Below, piece by piece: positions 20,696 to 32,200 of a DNA stretch of 64,000 nucleotides. The notes under the pieces were generated by a model, which saw only the letters and a program-made list of their open reading frames with translations, was not told where the DNA came from and made no database searches. The translations under genes and the position numbers were made by a program. The stretch is from Nemertoderma westbladi (Eukaryota > Xenacoelomorpha > Nemertodermatida > Nemertodermatidae). Numbering within the stretch: position 1 is the stretch's first letter; each line of letters starts with the position of its first letter. The stretch is from NCBI GenBank assembly GCA_032718475.1, contig JAUCBJ010008354.1, forward strand, positions 62,001 through 126,000, in the 5' to 3' direction.

Positions 20696-23600
20696 ATGGT
20701 CGCCGAGATACTTCCTGTAGTTCAGGATGCGAGTTCACAAAGATGTCGCCATACTCAGGGTCCTGACGGATAAAATTGATCAGGTGATATGTGGTTATAT
20801 CATTAGGGTTAACGTTTCTAAGGTATTTTCTGACAAACTTGGTGGAAATACACTCACCAACACGCTTCATTAACTCGTAACTTGGTACGCGTGTTTTCTG
20901 TTCAATCGACGCGAATAGATAAGGATGGAACGCGTAAACTCCCTCGTAAGCTCGTCCAGGGTAATAGCGATGTCGGGATTCGCAATGTAAATCCGCGTTC
21001 GCTTCCCAAGCTCGGATGTATCGCAGGGTGATCATCTCGTCTACGCTCTCTAAATCGCGATTAAAGGGACAATTGTAACTTTCATGTCCTTTAAGTTGAC
21101 AGTAGTGACATTGAGTCATAAATTGTGGGCATATGGCAAAAATATGAGAGTTATTAAGCCTGCAATAAGCACAATATATTTCCATCATCGGTTGTTCGAG
21201 GAAATAGGAACAAGGTACGCTCGAGTCTAGAGGGGTGAAGTGGTCTCTTGATGCGCATAATCGACAACGTTTTCGAGAAACGTAGTTGGCGTGTCGATAA
21301 TCGTACGCTGTGAGACGTTGTGGACCTTGATACCACTCTATGACATAATCATTGTCACTGCTCCGGGAAGCTGTAGGCTGAATCGCTTCTGATTCCAAGC
21401 ATACTGGTTCATCCTCCAGCTGTATAGACGAAGTGGGTGCGTCTGTCTCAGTAAGTGGATCCACTGTCTGTATTTCCACGACAGAATAACCTGTAGGTAT
21501 TCGGGGTCTTTGTATAACGGATGAATGTAAGTTCTGTATACAAACGTCTTGAAAAACGGCAAATCCAGCGCTACTCAGTTTCTCCGCAGCTGAGTCTCTC
21601 AGACTGAGTTTGGTCAGCGCGCGGTCCTTGAACTGACTATCGACGTTACGGAACGGAGTCAGAAAGCGCCGGAAACATTCGAAACGTATGAACTTATTGT
21701 GTTCGTCTAACTTGGCGAGTTTAGTTCCAAGTATTAATGGGTGAGCGCGTATGGTACGACTGCACACATCGGCTAGCCAACCGGCAAGTGCTGCGTTTTC
21801 AAAGATCGTGTATATAGCTAAGGAAGGGCGAAGTGGAACACTCATAAAGCTATATACGGCACCAGGCGCAGTTAATGGTCCATCAAAATATAAACGAGAG
21901 TAATGATCTCCATATACTTGCTGGTAATTGATAGGATTTCCAACTTTGAAATTCCATCCATATTCTTGAAAGGCAAGATGTCCGATGGATGTCCGTTGTA
22001 CCTTAGTAATGTCGCTGGGTGTATTGGCATACATAGTGCGAAAGAAACCTCGGCCTTCGGCCCAAGGAGCAATCAGCTGAGTATCAACGAAAGGGTATGG
22101 AATGTTCTCCATATTCCGGAAGTCGTTTTGGAGATCTCCATAAACAGCTGAGCCGATTTTTAGGATTCTTTCGTTAAACAACATTTCGAGCACAGGTTGG
22201 GGTAACATTGATCCATCGATACCCATGGCCGGTTTGCGCTCGGTGTCGGTGACGTAACGCTGCGCGAGCTCGAATTGTCCATGTCGAAGTTTCTTTTGTG
22301 TCTCCGTAAGAGTTTCAAAAGAATAATCAATCACGTCGGAACACGCTCGAGTGAATACGTGGGTAGAACCAGCGAGTCCTCGTATATGTATCATTCGCGT
22401 AGTTCCTAGTTCTCCCACCGGAACGCTACCTTCGTTGTCATAAGTAATAACGCCATACATCTCGATAACGTTAAGAGTCTCGTTCCATTCTTTAGTGGCG
22501 TTTTCGAGAGTCATTCCCACTGGATGCCACAAAGTAGCGCATTCGCTAGCATTGGGTAAATCTCTATACTTTAAGCATTGTGTAGTATAGGTTTCCACAT
22601 CTCCATATCGTTTTATTCTTTCTTCCTCGAATAACACGTCAAGATTCCAGTGCACTAATCGAGTTTTAATGAATCCATCAAGATTGTACGGAGGTAATAT
22701 TTCTTTCTCTATTCTGGAAATATTATACGGTTTTCGAAATGAGTTTAGTTTAACTAGCTGATCTAGATGTTTTTGTAGTTGTTCAAGTTCGACAAGGTCG
22801 AGAGGATTGATTAATGGTAGAAACCTCAAACCATGCGTAGGATCTTCCGGTTTTACCATGTAATATTGCTTTAAATTGACGTAATAAGGATGATCCTTAA
22901 TTCCATAAAATGAGTCCGGCAAAGGTCTAGCGCATATGTTAACATCGTGTACCATGCGACGGACAAGATCCGCTCTATTGTCCGGAGGCTCAACAAGTAC
23001 ACCATCGACACGAGCAGCCGCGATGGGTGGACGTTGTATCATAGGAGCGTCAGCAATGAGTTCTTGAGATCTGAGATCGGTATTAACCGGTTGAGGCTGT
23101 ACCGTAGCAAAGAGCTTGTCTTTAAAATGAGGAACCATCGAGGGGTGGAGGATCGTTTTGGAATAGAGATCCGTCACGAGAATTTGAGTTTCTGGTTGGG
23201 CTAAAGCAGCTTCTTCCCTCTCAGTCAGCTCTATATTTCTCTCCTCGAGCTGATTTTCCTCCGCTTGTTGTTGCAAGCGCTCGTCCAGGAATTCCTGTAA
23301 GGAGTAGGTTCGTCCACGTTCGATGTCCTCCTCTAGATTTTGTATTTCTCTATCGAACTGGGGTAAAGCTAGTTCTTTCACCGCTTGGACTTGTTGTTGC
23401 AATTTACGTTTTTCCAAGCAATCGTAAGTTCCTTTTCCGATTTTCTGCCGAATAGCGTCCAATGCATTTCGTATCACGCTCTCTTCGACTTCTGTAACAG
23501 GTTGGATCGGAGGGAGGCCAGGACGGTTGTAGGGGTTAAACGGTGATATTAGATGACCGCGTCCTAGTCCAGCGAGGTAAAGTTGGCGAATATCTAACGA

Positions 23601-23996
23601 ACCCACTACCGGAGTGCCACCAATCAACTGTTCAGGTAACACTAGATCTTTGAACAGTGAGTACAGCTCGGGAGGATCCGTAATACTATTAGGATCGAGA
23701 GTTTGAGGTATCACTTGGGAATGAGGAGGTCTGACCGAGTATTCCGGAACTCTGATCATGGGTTTATTCAATGATCGTTTAAGGCGTGCGACCGTAGGTG
23801 ATACGTCGAAAAGGTTTCTCTCGAAACTCCCATAAGTATATCGCGTAAAACTGTGTTTAGCGCAACGTCTCCGCGGATGTTTATGCCTTTCGATTTGCTG
23901 GTTAGGTCTAGGGCATTCGTCACAGTAATACCAAAGACGCACGTCTTGAAGGGGAAACGCGGGTGATCGCTCTCCAGTTTTACAATATTCCTCCAT
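20661..23996 (-). CDS. A2 accessory protein: predicted DEDD exonuclease with triple zinc knuckle (1111 residues, tail lost)
   Basis: It is colinear with the A1 protein at 7616-11275. The same catalytic pattern is present: TYDNEG, KIGSAVYGDL, VDTQL and IYTIFENA, and the three CCHC-like knuckles are kept (CRLC, CAYC, CHYC-x3-GH-x4-C). In the exonuclease core only about five residues differ from A1, while the linker just before the knuckles differs more, as expected if the core is under selection. An 8-nt deletion near 20684 replaces the last basic tail with a short unrelated end. It is preceded 33 nt upstream, in the same frame, by the TGA of the 186-residue ORF. Confidence 0.7.
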   Translation of the reverse strand: MEEYCKTGERSPAFPLQDVRLWYYCDECPRPNQQIERHKHPRRRCAKHSFTRYTYGSFERNLFDVSPTVARLKRSLNKPMIRVPEYSVRPPHSQVIPQTLDPNSITDPPELYSLFKDLVLPEQLIGGTPVVGSLDIRQLYLAGLGRGHLISPFNPYNRPGLPPIQPVTEVEESVIRNALDAIRQKIGKGTYDCLEKRKLQQQVQAVKELALPQFDREIQNLEEDIERGRTYSLQEFLDERLQQQAEENQLEERNIELTEREEAALAQPETQILVTDLYSKTILHPSMVPHFKDKLFATVQPQPVNTDLRSQELIADAPMIQRPPIAAARVDGVLVEPPDNRADLVRRMVHDVNICARPLPDSFYGIKDHPYYVNLKQYYMVKPEDPTHGLRFLPLINPLDLVELEQLQKHLDQLVKLNSFRKPYNISRIEKEILPPYNLDGFIKTRLVHWNLDVLFEEERIKRYGDVETYTTQCLKYRDLPNASECATLWHPVGMTLENATKEWNETLNVIEMYGVITYDNEGSVPVGELGTTRMIHIRGLAGSTHVFTRACSDVIDYSFETLTETQKKLRHGQFELAQRYVTDTERKPAMGIDGSMLPQPVLEMLFNERILKIGSAVYGDLQNDFRNMENIPYPFVDTQLIAPWAEGRGFFRTMYANTPSDITKVQRTSIGHLAFQEYGWNFKVGNPINYQQVYGDHYSRLYFDGPLTAPGAVYSFMSVPLRPSLAIYTIFENAALAGWLADVCSRTIRAHPLILGTKLAKLDEHNKFIRFECFRRFLTPFRNVDSQFKDRALTKLSLRDSAAEKLSSAGFAVFQDVCIQNLHSSVIQRPRIPTGYSVVEIQTVDPLTETDAPTSSIQLEDEPVCLESEAIQPTASRSSDNDYVIEWYQGPQRLTAYDYRHANYVSRKRCRLCASRDHFTPLDSSVPCSYFLEQPMMEIYCAYCRLNNSHIFAICPQFMTQCHYCQLKGHESYNCPFNRDLESVDEMITLRYIRAWEANADLHCESRHRYYPGRAYEGVYAFHPYLFASIEQKTRVPSYELMKRVGECISTKFVRKYLRNVNPNDITTYHLINFIRQDPEYGDIFVNSHPELQEVSRRPYEYRTRAGENH

Positions 23997-24029
23997 CTGT
24001 TCGAAGCTATCTGGAACGACAGGTAGTGG

Positions 24030-24590
24030 TCAATCGGCGGTAAGATACATCATCGTAAAATAGAGCCGTTTGAGTTCCATCATAGGATCTGGATGTATAC
24101 CTTGAGGATATCGAGTTTCGAGGTTTTGTTGACTAGCAACATTGAGATAGGTCTCTCTTAGGAATTCTAGATATTCGTTGAAGCCGCTACGTTTATCAGG
24201 TTCTTCAACGTCTTCTCTTTCGAGTTTATTTCGAATAGAGTTCTCATGTTCTATTCTCGATTTATCGTTTCGACTCCGCTGGGTATGATATTTAAATAAA
24301 ACCATTTCCCTTTCGGTGTCTACATCGTCGGTGTCGTGTAAATCAATAGGATGACCAGTAGTCAAGAAGTCCATATACGTACCATTACGATGCGTATAGC
24401 GAGCAGTGAATTTTCTATAGTCCAATTCACGCGTAAGTTGCTCCTGGGACATTGGCGGTTCGATATAACGACCATCGTCCTCCGTAGTAGTTGGATCAGC
24501 GTCGCCGCGTATCAAGCTATCGACAAACGCTTGTAAAGGTAGAGTATATCTCTCCCTGATACCAAGATCATCTTCTATTAATTCAGTCAT
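24030..24590 (-). CDS. A2 accessory ORF, 186 residues, unknown function
   Basis: It is the same length and nearly the same sequence as 7022-7582 in A1, with the same TGA followed by C and the same 594-nt start-to-start distance to the next ORF. Rich in Asp, Glu and Arg. No recognised domain, signal peptide or membrane segment. Confidence 0.7.
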   Translation of the reverse strand: MTELIEDDLGIRERYTLPLQAFVDSLIRGDADPTTTEDDGRYIEPPMSQEQLTRELDYRKFTARYTHRNGTYMDFLTTGHPIDLHDTDDVDTEREMVLFKYHTQRSRNDKSRIEHENSIRNKLEREDVEEPDKRSGFNEYLEFLRETYLNVASQQNLETRYPQGIHPDPMMELKRLYFTMMYLTAD

Positions 24591-26241
24591 ATCTGCTATA
24601 CGAGTTCACCAATATTATAATGAGTTTATATATTTGTTAGGCGAGCGGGCGTCGCTGCCTACTTCTCCCTTGCCCCCGGACAGTGTGAGATTCTCAGCGC
24701 CGATGTACCGCTGTCGCTGTACTTTCGCCAACGACGTAGCCGTACAACGACAACGATAACCGGCACAAGTCACTCCACTGTCCGTCCCAAAGGCTTAGAT
24801 GTACTTCAGGTTTTCCTTGGAGAGTTAGGTTACTTTCACGATTGCGACTAGCTACTGTAAACACACTTTAGCAGTAACATTCACCTATAAACTCACAAAT
24901 ACCACACAACTGGTCACAACTACGCACATTCGGGCCATTTGTCCGTTAGTCAATGCCTTCCAGAATGTCACTGTATTATTATGTATCCTTGGATACTAGC
25001 AGTGCGCTATTTATTCCCTATGCTATTCAATGGGACAAGCTTTCTATTGTTCTTTTAACTCAATTCTAATTCTAGCGTGGTTGTTGCTATGGTGACATTA
25101 TGTAAAGCTAGCGGTAGAGTTAGGGTAATTCCCATGCATACAGATCTGGGATGTTATTTAATAGTAATTCTTTAATAGTCAATGTCCTGTTTGATACATG
25201 ACTTTATGAATTTTATCGGCTATTGACTATGTTTGGGAGACTTTCGCACACTCATACGCATAATAAGATAAATCTCCGCTCCCTTGATCTATTAATTAAT
25301 GGAATTTTGGGAATGTTATAAATTGCGTAAAAATGGCAATTTATTAAATTCATTAAAAGGCATGAATTTAAATTTATTCCCTGAAATTTTATTATTTGAT
25401 AATTAAATGGACATATTTTGATTCTAGAACATGTCTGGGGACACAAGATCCTTAATTCTATGAAAATTGTCCTTTTAAGAATATCGGTAAATGCTACGAT
25501 ATCTTAATTGACTAGAATTGTTGAAGGATCTGAATTTTACAGATTTTGATTTATTGGATTTGCAAATATTAAATAATTAATATTTGAGATGGGCACCGAT
25601 TTATTCCAGAACTTGTCTGGGGACGTTAACCACTGATTCTAGAATTTGTCTTTCAAGTATATCGGTGGGTGCCGCGATATCTTAATCGACTAGAATTACA
25701 GATGGTCAAAGGGTTTAACAGATTTATTTTGCGTTATACGCTACTGTTAAAGGGACATCACGCTACTATATGTATTATTTAATATACGGTATGAGAGCAA
25801 TATCGCACGAAGCAATGTCAGTGTGAAGAGGCAAGTCGTTTCCAAGGTCTACCCAGAGCTTGGTTTAGCCGAGACACGAGGATCTGAACTTTGCATTCCT
25901 AATACTCTGCCTACCAATAATACTTGAATATAGTAGTGGCTTTATTGTACTTTAATAAGTACGGACATTTCATCTTACGGTAGTTACGTATTTATAATAT
26001 AATACGGACAGTAAGGAAAGAGAAAAACACTTGTTTCTCACCGTCACACTAAATATAATATAAGTAATTACGTACGCAATAAACACGAACATATTGCACT
26101 ATTCTACTAAATAATCGCTAAATAATATTCTACTAAATTAAATAAAACGATTATAATAAAATTACATAGTAATACATACATAAATATAAAAATAATAAAA
26201 TAATATAAAATAATAGAGTCACACGCCCACTCCGAACGATA
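24591..26241 (-). other. A2 non-coding spacer between pol and accessory ORFs
   Basis: It is colinear with 5383-7021 in A1, including the imperfect direct repeat with AAGATATCG and CCCCAGACA blocks (about 25400-25700). No gene is believed here; the 64-residue frame at 25252-25446 is chance. Confidence 0.75.
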
Positions 26242-29200
26242 TTAAGTTGGGGAGTCCCTAGATGTCGGTTGGATTAGGGAAGTGGTCGTGGGAAGAGTTT
26301 CTTGCCTTCCATAGTTTCCGGAGAGCTCTCTGTCTCTTTCCAGTAAACATAAACGACCCACTGGGCGGTTGAGCTGTTGAGTCTCAAAGACTATCCCTGG
26401 TTTCTTAAAGTTACGCCGCATGACGACGAGCTCTACTGATCGCACCAAACCATCGCTCGAGATATGAGTCTCGATGATACGTCCTGTTTGCCATCGCTTA
26501 CGTGGGAGATCGGGGTCCACAATAAGCACCATGTCTCCAGCGCTGACGTTTTCTTGCTGCGCAAACCACTTAGTTCGAAGTTGTAGAGTGGGCAGGTAAT
26601 GTTTCTCGAAATGGTCAGCGAAACGACGGGATAGCAACTGCATAAGTTGCCAGGTTCGACGGCAGTACTCGTCTCCGTCTGTGATCTCCGATCGTGGGAG
26701 CATGGCTACGGGTTTCTTCAGTAGAAAGTGCGCGGGTGTTAGCGCTTCCAGGGAATCAGGACTTGAAGAGACTGGCATAAGCGGTCTTTCGTTGAGATAG
26801 GCGGCGATTTCCTCCATTAACGTCCGCAATAGTTCGTCGGTGAGATAAGCGCGACAAGGTACAATAAAGTGGAACGCAGTCTTCACGCTCCTAATCAATC
26901 TCTCCCAACTTCCTCCCCACCAAGGGGCGTCGGCGGCATTGAAGGTCCAGCTAGACGCTGTTATCTTTAGCTGATCGTCCACCTGTCTTTTGTTCCAGTC
27001 CTTTACGTAAGCTTGAATTTCGTTGTTGGCGCCAATGAAGTTCGTTCCCTTATCCGATCTCATCGTGTTACTGGTTCCGAAGCGAGCGATCTGTCGTCGT
27101 AAACTCAACACGAAGCTGTTGGTGGATAGATCGTTTACCATATCGAGATGGATAGCTCTACAAGTCATACAAACGAAGATGACACACCATCTCTTGACTA
27201 TAGTCCGGGCACGATATACTTCAATAGGGCCAAATAAATCCACACCGGTATTAGTAAAGGGTGGTTCATAGAAGCTTACTCTTTCCCTAGGTAATTCTGC
27301 CTCTCGCTGTGTCAAAGGCCTACTGAATGCTTTCCTACAGGGTATGCAGTTCCTAAGGACTTGGTTCAGAGCCCTACGGGGTTTATAAAAATAGTAGCGA
27401 GTTCGAATTTCGCTCAGAACTCGTTCTCTTCCAGCATGATACAGTTTGCTATGAACATCTACAATCATCTTGATTTGTATGTCAAGATTTCTAATGAGTA
27501 TGGGAAACTTAGTGTCAAAGGATAATGGGGCGTTGGTAAGCCTGCCTCCAACACGTATTAACCCATCTATCATGGTACTAGAGAAGCGATCCCTTAAGCG
27601 CATCTGCGGATTTCTTAACAACAGGAAATACTTATCGGGATCCTCATAGCATTGTAGGAGTCTCAGCATCTGTTTGTTGGTTTCATCATGCTCCTGGTAA
27701 CTGATCTTCTCCTTTAGAAACCTGTCGGATATCTTGTATTTGGGAAGATCTTTAACAACATGGACTCGTGCAGATGTTGATGGAGCATCATCACTATTGG
27801 TCTTTGTCCCGGAGTAACGATGATGAAAACATCGTTTTAAATAGGTGACGGCTTTACAGAGCCGATTCCAGGAACTGTAATGACGTATCACTCTCTGCAG
27901 GAGAGGTGAGAGTCCTTGCGAAATATCTGGTATTCCAGATTTCCAATCCTTGTCACGGATTTCTAAGACTTCTTTATCCGTGGCGGTGGGTTTCTGATCC
28001 AAAGCATCCTCTCCGGAAGTAAATAATACAGATAGATCAACCGCAGGTTTAAACAACTTCGATTTACTCGCTCGAGTTTTGGGTTTAACTTTCTCCGCTC
28101 CCTTGGCCTGTCTGATCTCTGCTGTTGTGAGATGGGGAGGCCATTCTTCTTCTTCTCTGTAGAGAAAGTCGGGTCCACCTAACCATTCGGGAGTATTTAC
28201 CAATTCCTTTGGAGTCGCTCCTCGGGAAGCGATGTCTGCTGGATTAATCGTTCCGGGGCAATGTCTCCATTGATCCATCGTCGTGCGACTAAGTATGATG
28301 GCTACTCTGTTGGTAACGAAGACGCTGAACTGACAGACTTCATTGGTTATATACTCTAACACGAGTAAAGCGTCGGTCCAATAGACAGTTTTCTCTAATG
28401 GATAGTCAATCTGTTCTGTTACATTCCGGCCGATGGCTGTAGCGTATAGAGCCGCTTTTAACTCCGCTCGAGGAACTTTCAACTTGTTGTTGATTAATGC
28501 CTTAGAAGTAACCAAGGCGACTTTGATTCCATCCGGAGTTTCCACTCTTAGATAGGCTACTATACCTATTCCCATATCGCTGGCGTCTCCAAACACATGG
28601 AGTTGATAGGAATACGTAGGGAGAACATGACCAAAATATGAACGGGAAATTATAAAATCCTCGATAGCCGGCAGAGAATCTTCCCATTTCATCCACTTCT
28701 TTAATAATTCTCCCTTAAGTGGATCGTCCCATGAGTGGTTTTCAAGCCACATTTGTTGTACCAAACTACGAGCAATCAATATAACTGGGCTAATAAATCC
28801 CAATGGATCGAAATAAGTGCTCAGTATACTTAAGCAAATCCGTTTGGTTCGAACTGGATTATCTCGCTGTTTTAGCTGGAAAAACAGGATATCTCGCTCT
28901 GTGTCCCATTTTAAGCCGAGTGTCTTGGTTTCTGGCAGATCATCTTTGATCAAATCTAGATCTTTCGCCCCTCGATCTTCCGCAGGGATCGACTCCAGAA
29001 ACTCACGGGAGTTGCTGGTGAATTTCGTTAATCGAAACCCACCTCTTTTTAAGCACTCTACCGTTCCTTTAGCGACCTCAATGGCTTCCTCAACTGATGG
29101 GAGGGACTTCAGATTATCGTCCATATATATGTCTCGCTTGATGTTGTCGATCACTTCCTTAGAGAATGCCTCTCGGTTGTCCTCTGCAGTGGTACGCACT

Positions 29201-32200
29201 ACCGAACAGGCGTTGGAAGGGCTTGAGATTATCCCAAAGGCCTGGATGGTCATCCAGTACTCCACCGGTTTCTGGTTGAGGTCTCCTTCGGGCCACCACA
29301 GAAATCGTAGACTATCTCGATCCCTATCTAACACCTTGACTTGTAAGAACATGCCTTCTATATCGGAGGCGAAAGCAATCGAATATTGTCTCAATCTTAA
29401 AAGAATTCCCAACAAAGATTGAAGTAAGTTGGGTCCGGGTAACAATTCAGAGTTAAGGGATTGACCCATGTAAAGAGCGGAGCCATCAAACACTACTCTC
29501 ACTTCATGTGGTTTACCGGGTTTAGGAACGTAATGGTGAGTTAAGTAATACGTTCTTTCAGTCACAGGTGTTTCTTCCGGTACTCTCTCCGCGTATCCCT
29601 TACTAATAAATTTCTCCAGCTGTGTTTGATACATTTCTTTAGCTGAAGAATTAGCCGTAAGGCGTCGATGGAGTTGCGCGATTCTTTTTTCCGCCAAGGG
29701 TCTGTTATTGATGAACTTCGGTTCTCTCTTGCGGAAAGGTAGACCGACTTCATACCTACCTTGATCTTTGAGGAAACGCGTAGTTGTTTCTTGGATCTGC
29801 TTGGCCCTTTCCTCTTCCACCGATAAGGCTTTATCGTAGGAATTGGGCTCTACCGCCTCTTGCGTAAAGAATCGTACGGCATGTTCATCTCGAGTCTTGG
29901 CATTACAACGCTCAATGACGTCATTTAACTCGTCGTTATAAGCTTCTCGTTCAGATGGATAAAGAAGTTGACATAAGTTCACTTGGTTTTGCCAAGCCTC
30001 GTTTTCCTTAAGGAGATCGATGGTATTCTCCTCATCAAAAAGCTGGTGAACGTCGTCGTTATCTGAGGAGTATGGAGTTCCCTCAGTTAAATCGTCTCCC
30101 TCACTAGTATCATCTTCCCATTCACTCACCTGGCAGACGCGCTCTTGCGGTAGTCTTTCTCTGAGTGTTCTACGGGAAGGGCCAGTAAAGTACCAACCTA
30201 CTCTAGTTCTTACCGCATAGGTCTGTAGTGGCTGCGGTTGAGCAGGCCGTTTCTCTAATGTCTCCAGCGCCTCATGCGCGTTTTGGCCGATGAGTATTTG
30301 CACTCCAGGATAATCAGTCTGGAATCGAGGTATGTTAAGATGTTGGATGCTCTCATCCTCGTCCCAATTATAAAGGTCTGCTTGAGTAGTAGCGAAGTTC
30401 TTTATAGCCACCATTTTCACTGACCTTATGCTATGTTCTCCTAGTTCGTCCTGGGGGGTGGACAACGCGCCTACATAATAATCCGCTGTTACTGTAGATT
30501 TCCAAACTTGCATAATGCCGGACATGTTTAGCTTAGTTCGGAACTTGGGTTGTCCAGCAAATATGTCTTCGGCTAGCTCTTTGTCGATGAATGTTCCTGT
30601 ACTACCGGAGTCAAGGAGGGCGTTCACTACATAACTCCGTTTAGGTCCGTGAACCCTTACCTGCACCACAGGAAACTCTCGGATCCCTACATTGGAAGAT
30701 GGCTCTTTCCAAGATGGTTGTCGATCAGAAGTAGTTAGAGTGAGGTCGCTGTCTGTATCTTTTTCATATGTGAGTGCTCGATACACTGCGGTATTTATCA
30801 TGTAACAGGATTCGTTTTCGTCGGAGAACTCGTCCGTATAGAATCCTTCCATCTCAGATTGATCAGTGTCGTTCACATCACTGAATTGGACATGTAGTTC
30901 GGAATCACTTACCTGATTCGGACTATTTCGCTCGAATTCAGCGTGCAACAAGATATGATGTTTCGCACCACACTTTGCACACCTTATGTCAGAGTAACAG
31001 GTTCGCCGTTGGTGTCCTTGTCTGAGGCAATTATAACATAACCGCTTATCCCACATGACTTCTCGTCTCTCCGTTAATGATTTCTTCAGGAATTCATCAC
31101 ACATATTCAAACGGTGGGTCCCGTCACATAGCGCACATTTCGGTTTGATGTTACTTACCTTATTTTGGGTAACATTGTGCACTCTCGTTCTTTCTTCGGG
31201 CTTTCTCACCTGAATTCTCTTGGGAGACGTAGGAGGAGTTTTTCTTACCTGTCCTCTCTTGTCATTGGATCGAGACTTAAATTTACTTCCCTGTTCGTTA
31301 GGTGTTTTATTGACATAATAAGATCTTTCAGTGTCTTTCCCGCTATCCTCCCCTTGGGAAGCTTGGCTTTCGCCGTCGTCGGTATAACACACTGGTGTTA
31401 CCTTTCTTCTGGAGACGGGTTTCTCACTTACCTTGTTTTCCGATGTCTTCTCTCTGGACTGCTTTATGAGCTGTAATTTCACTTCGCCATCCAAGAATGT
31501 CATGAGATCAGTCATGGTAGGGTCTCGTTGCTGTTGTTCCATCATGTATAACACTTTCTTGTCCCAGCGTGTACCTACTCCACCCTTCGGTAAAGTAGAA
31601 GCCACTGCTCTAATAACCATATCACTCTGATACTCATGAGACTTACCTAGCCAATCTAATTGTCTGCAGATCTCCTGAATTTCATCGGAAAACTCTATAA
31701 TCCCGTTGCTAATAAACTTTCGGGGCGCTACCAACTTTGCATACAAATACCCAGCTATGTTATTCCTATTACCATACCTGATGTTTAGTGTATCCCAAAC
31801 TTGTCTTAATCCGTCTGGATGTCCAATAAACTTTAACGCCATTAACTTGGGAGATCCTTCCAAGCACTCTATGAGGAATCTAAGTTTCTCTCCATTAGAT
31901 AGTACAGAGTTCTGTATGTTATCTTTGTAATATTCATTAAAAGGTAACCATTTCATCTCATCTCCATTGAACTTGACGATCTCTCCCACCTTTACCGCTT
32001 GCCGGGCTTCGGTTCTAGCCATTTGACACGTAAAACTTTCTTGGGCCATCGTGTTATTTAATATCGAATTATCGGTATATAAATTTCTCGGATTATGATC
32101 AGGTCTATAGGGAATGTCATTATCAACAGGTCTATAATTACCCTTAATAGGGTTCACTATAGGAGTTTCTACTTCGCTAGCAGTGTATATGCGTGTAGGC

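Noticed and set aside
25252-25446. 64-residue ORF in the A2 spacer
   Set aside because: Not kept open in A1; no start context or domain.
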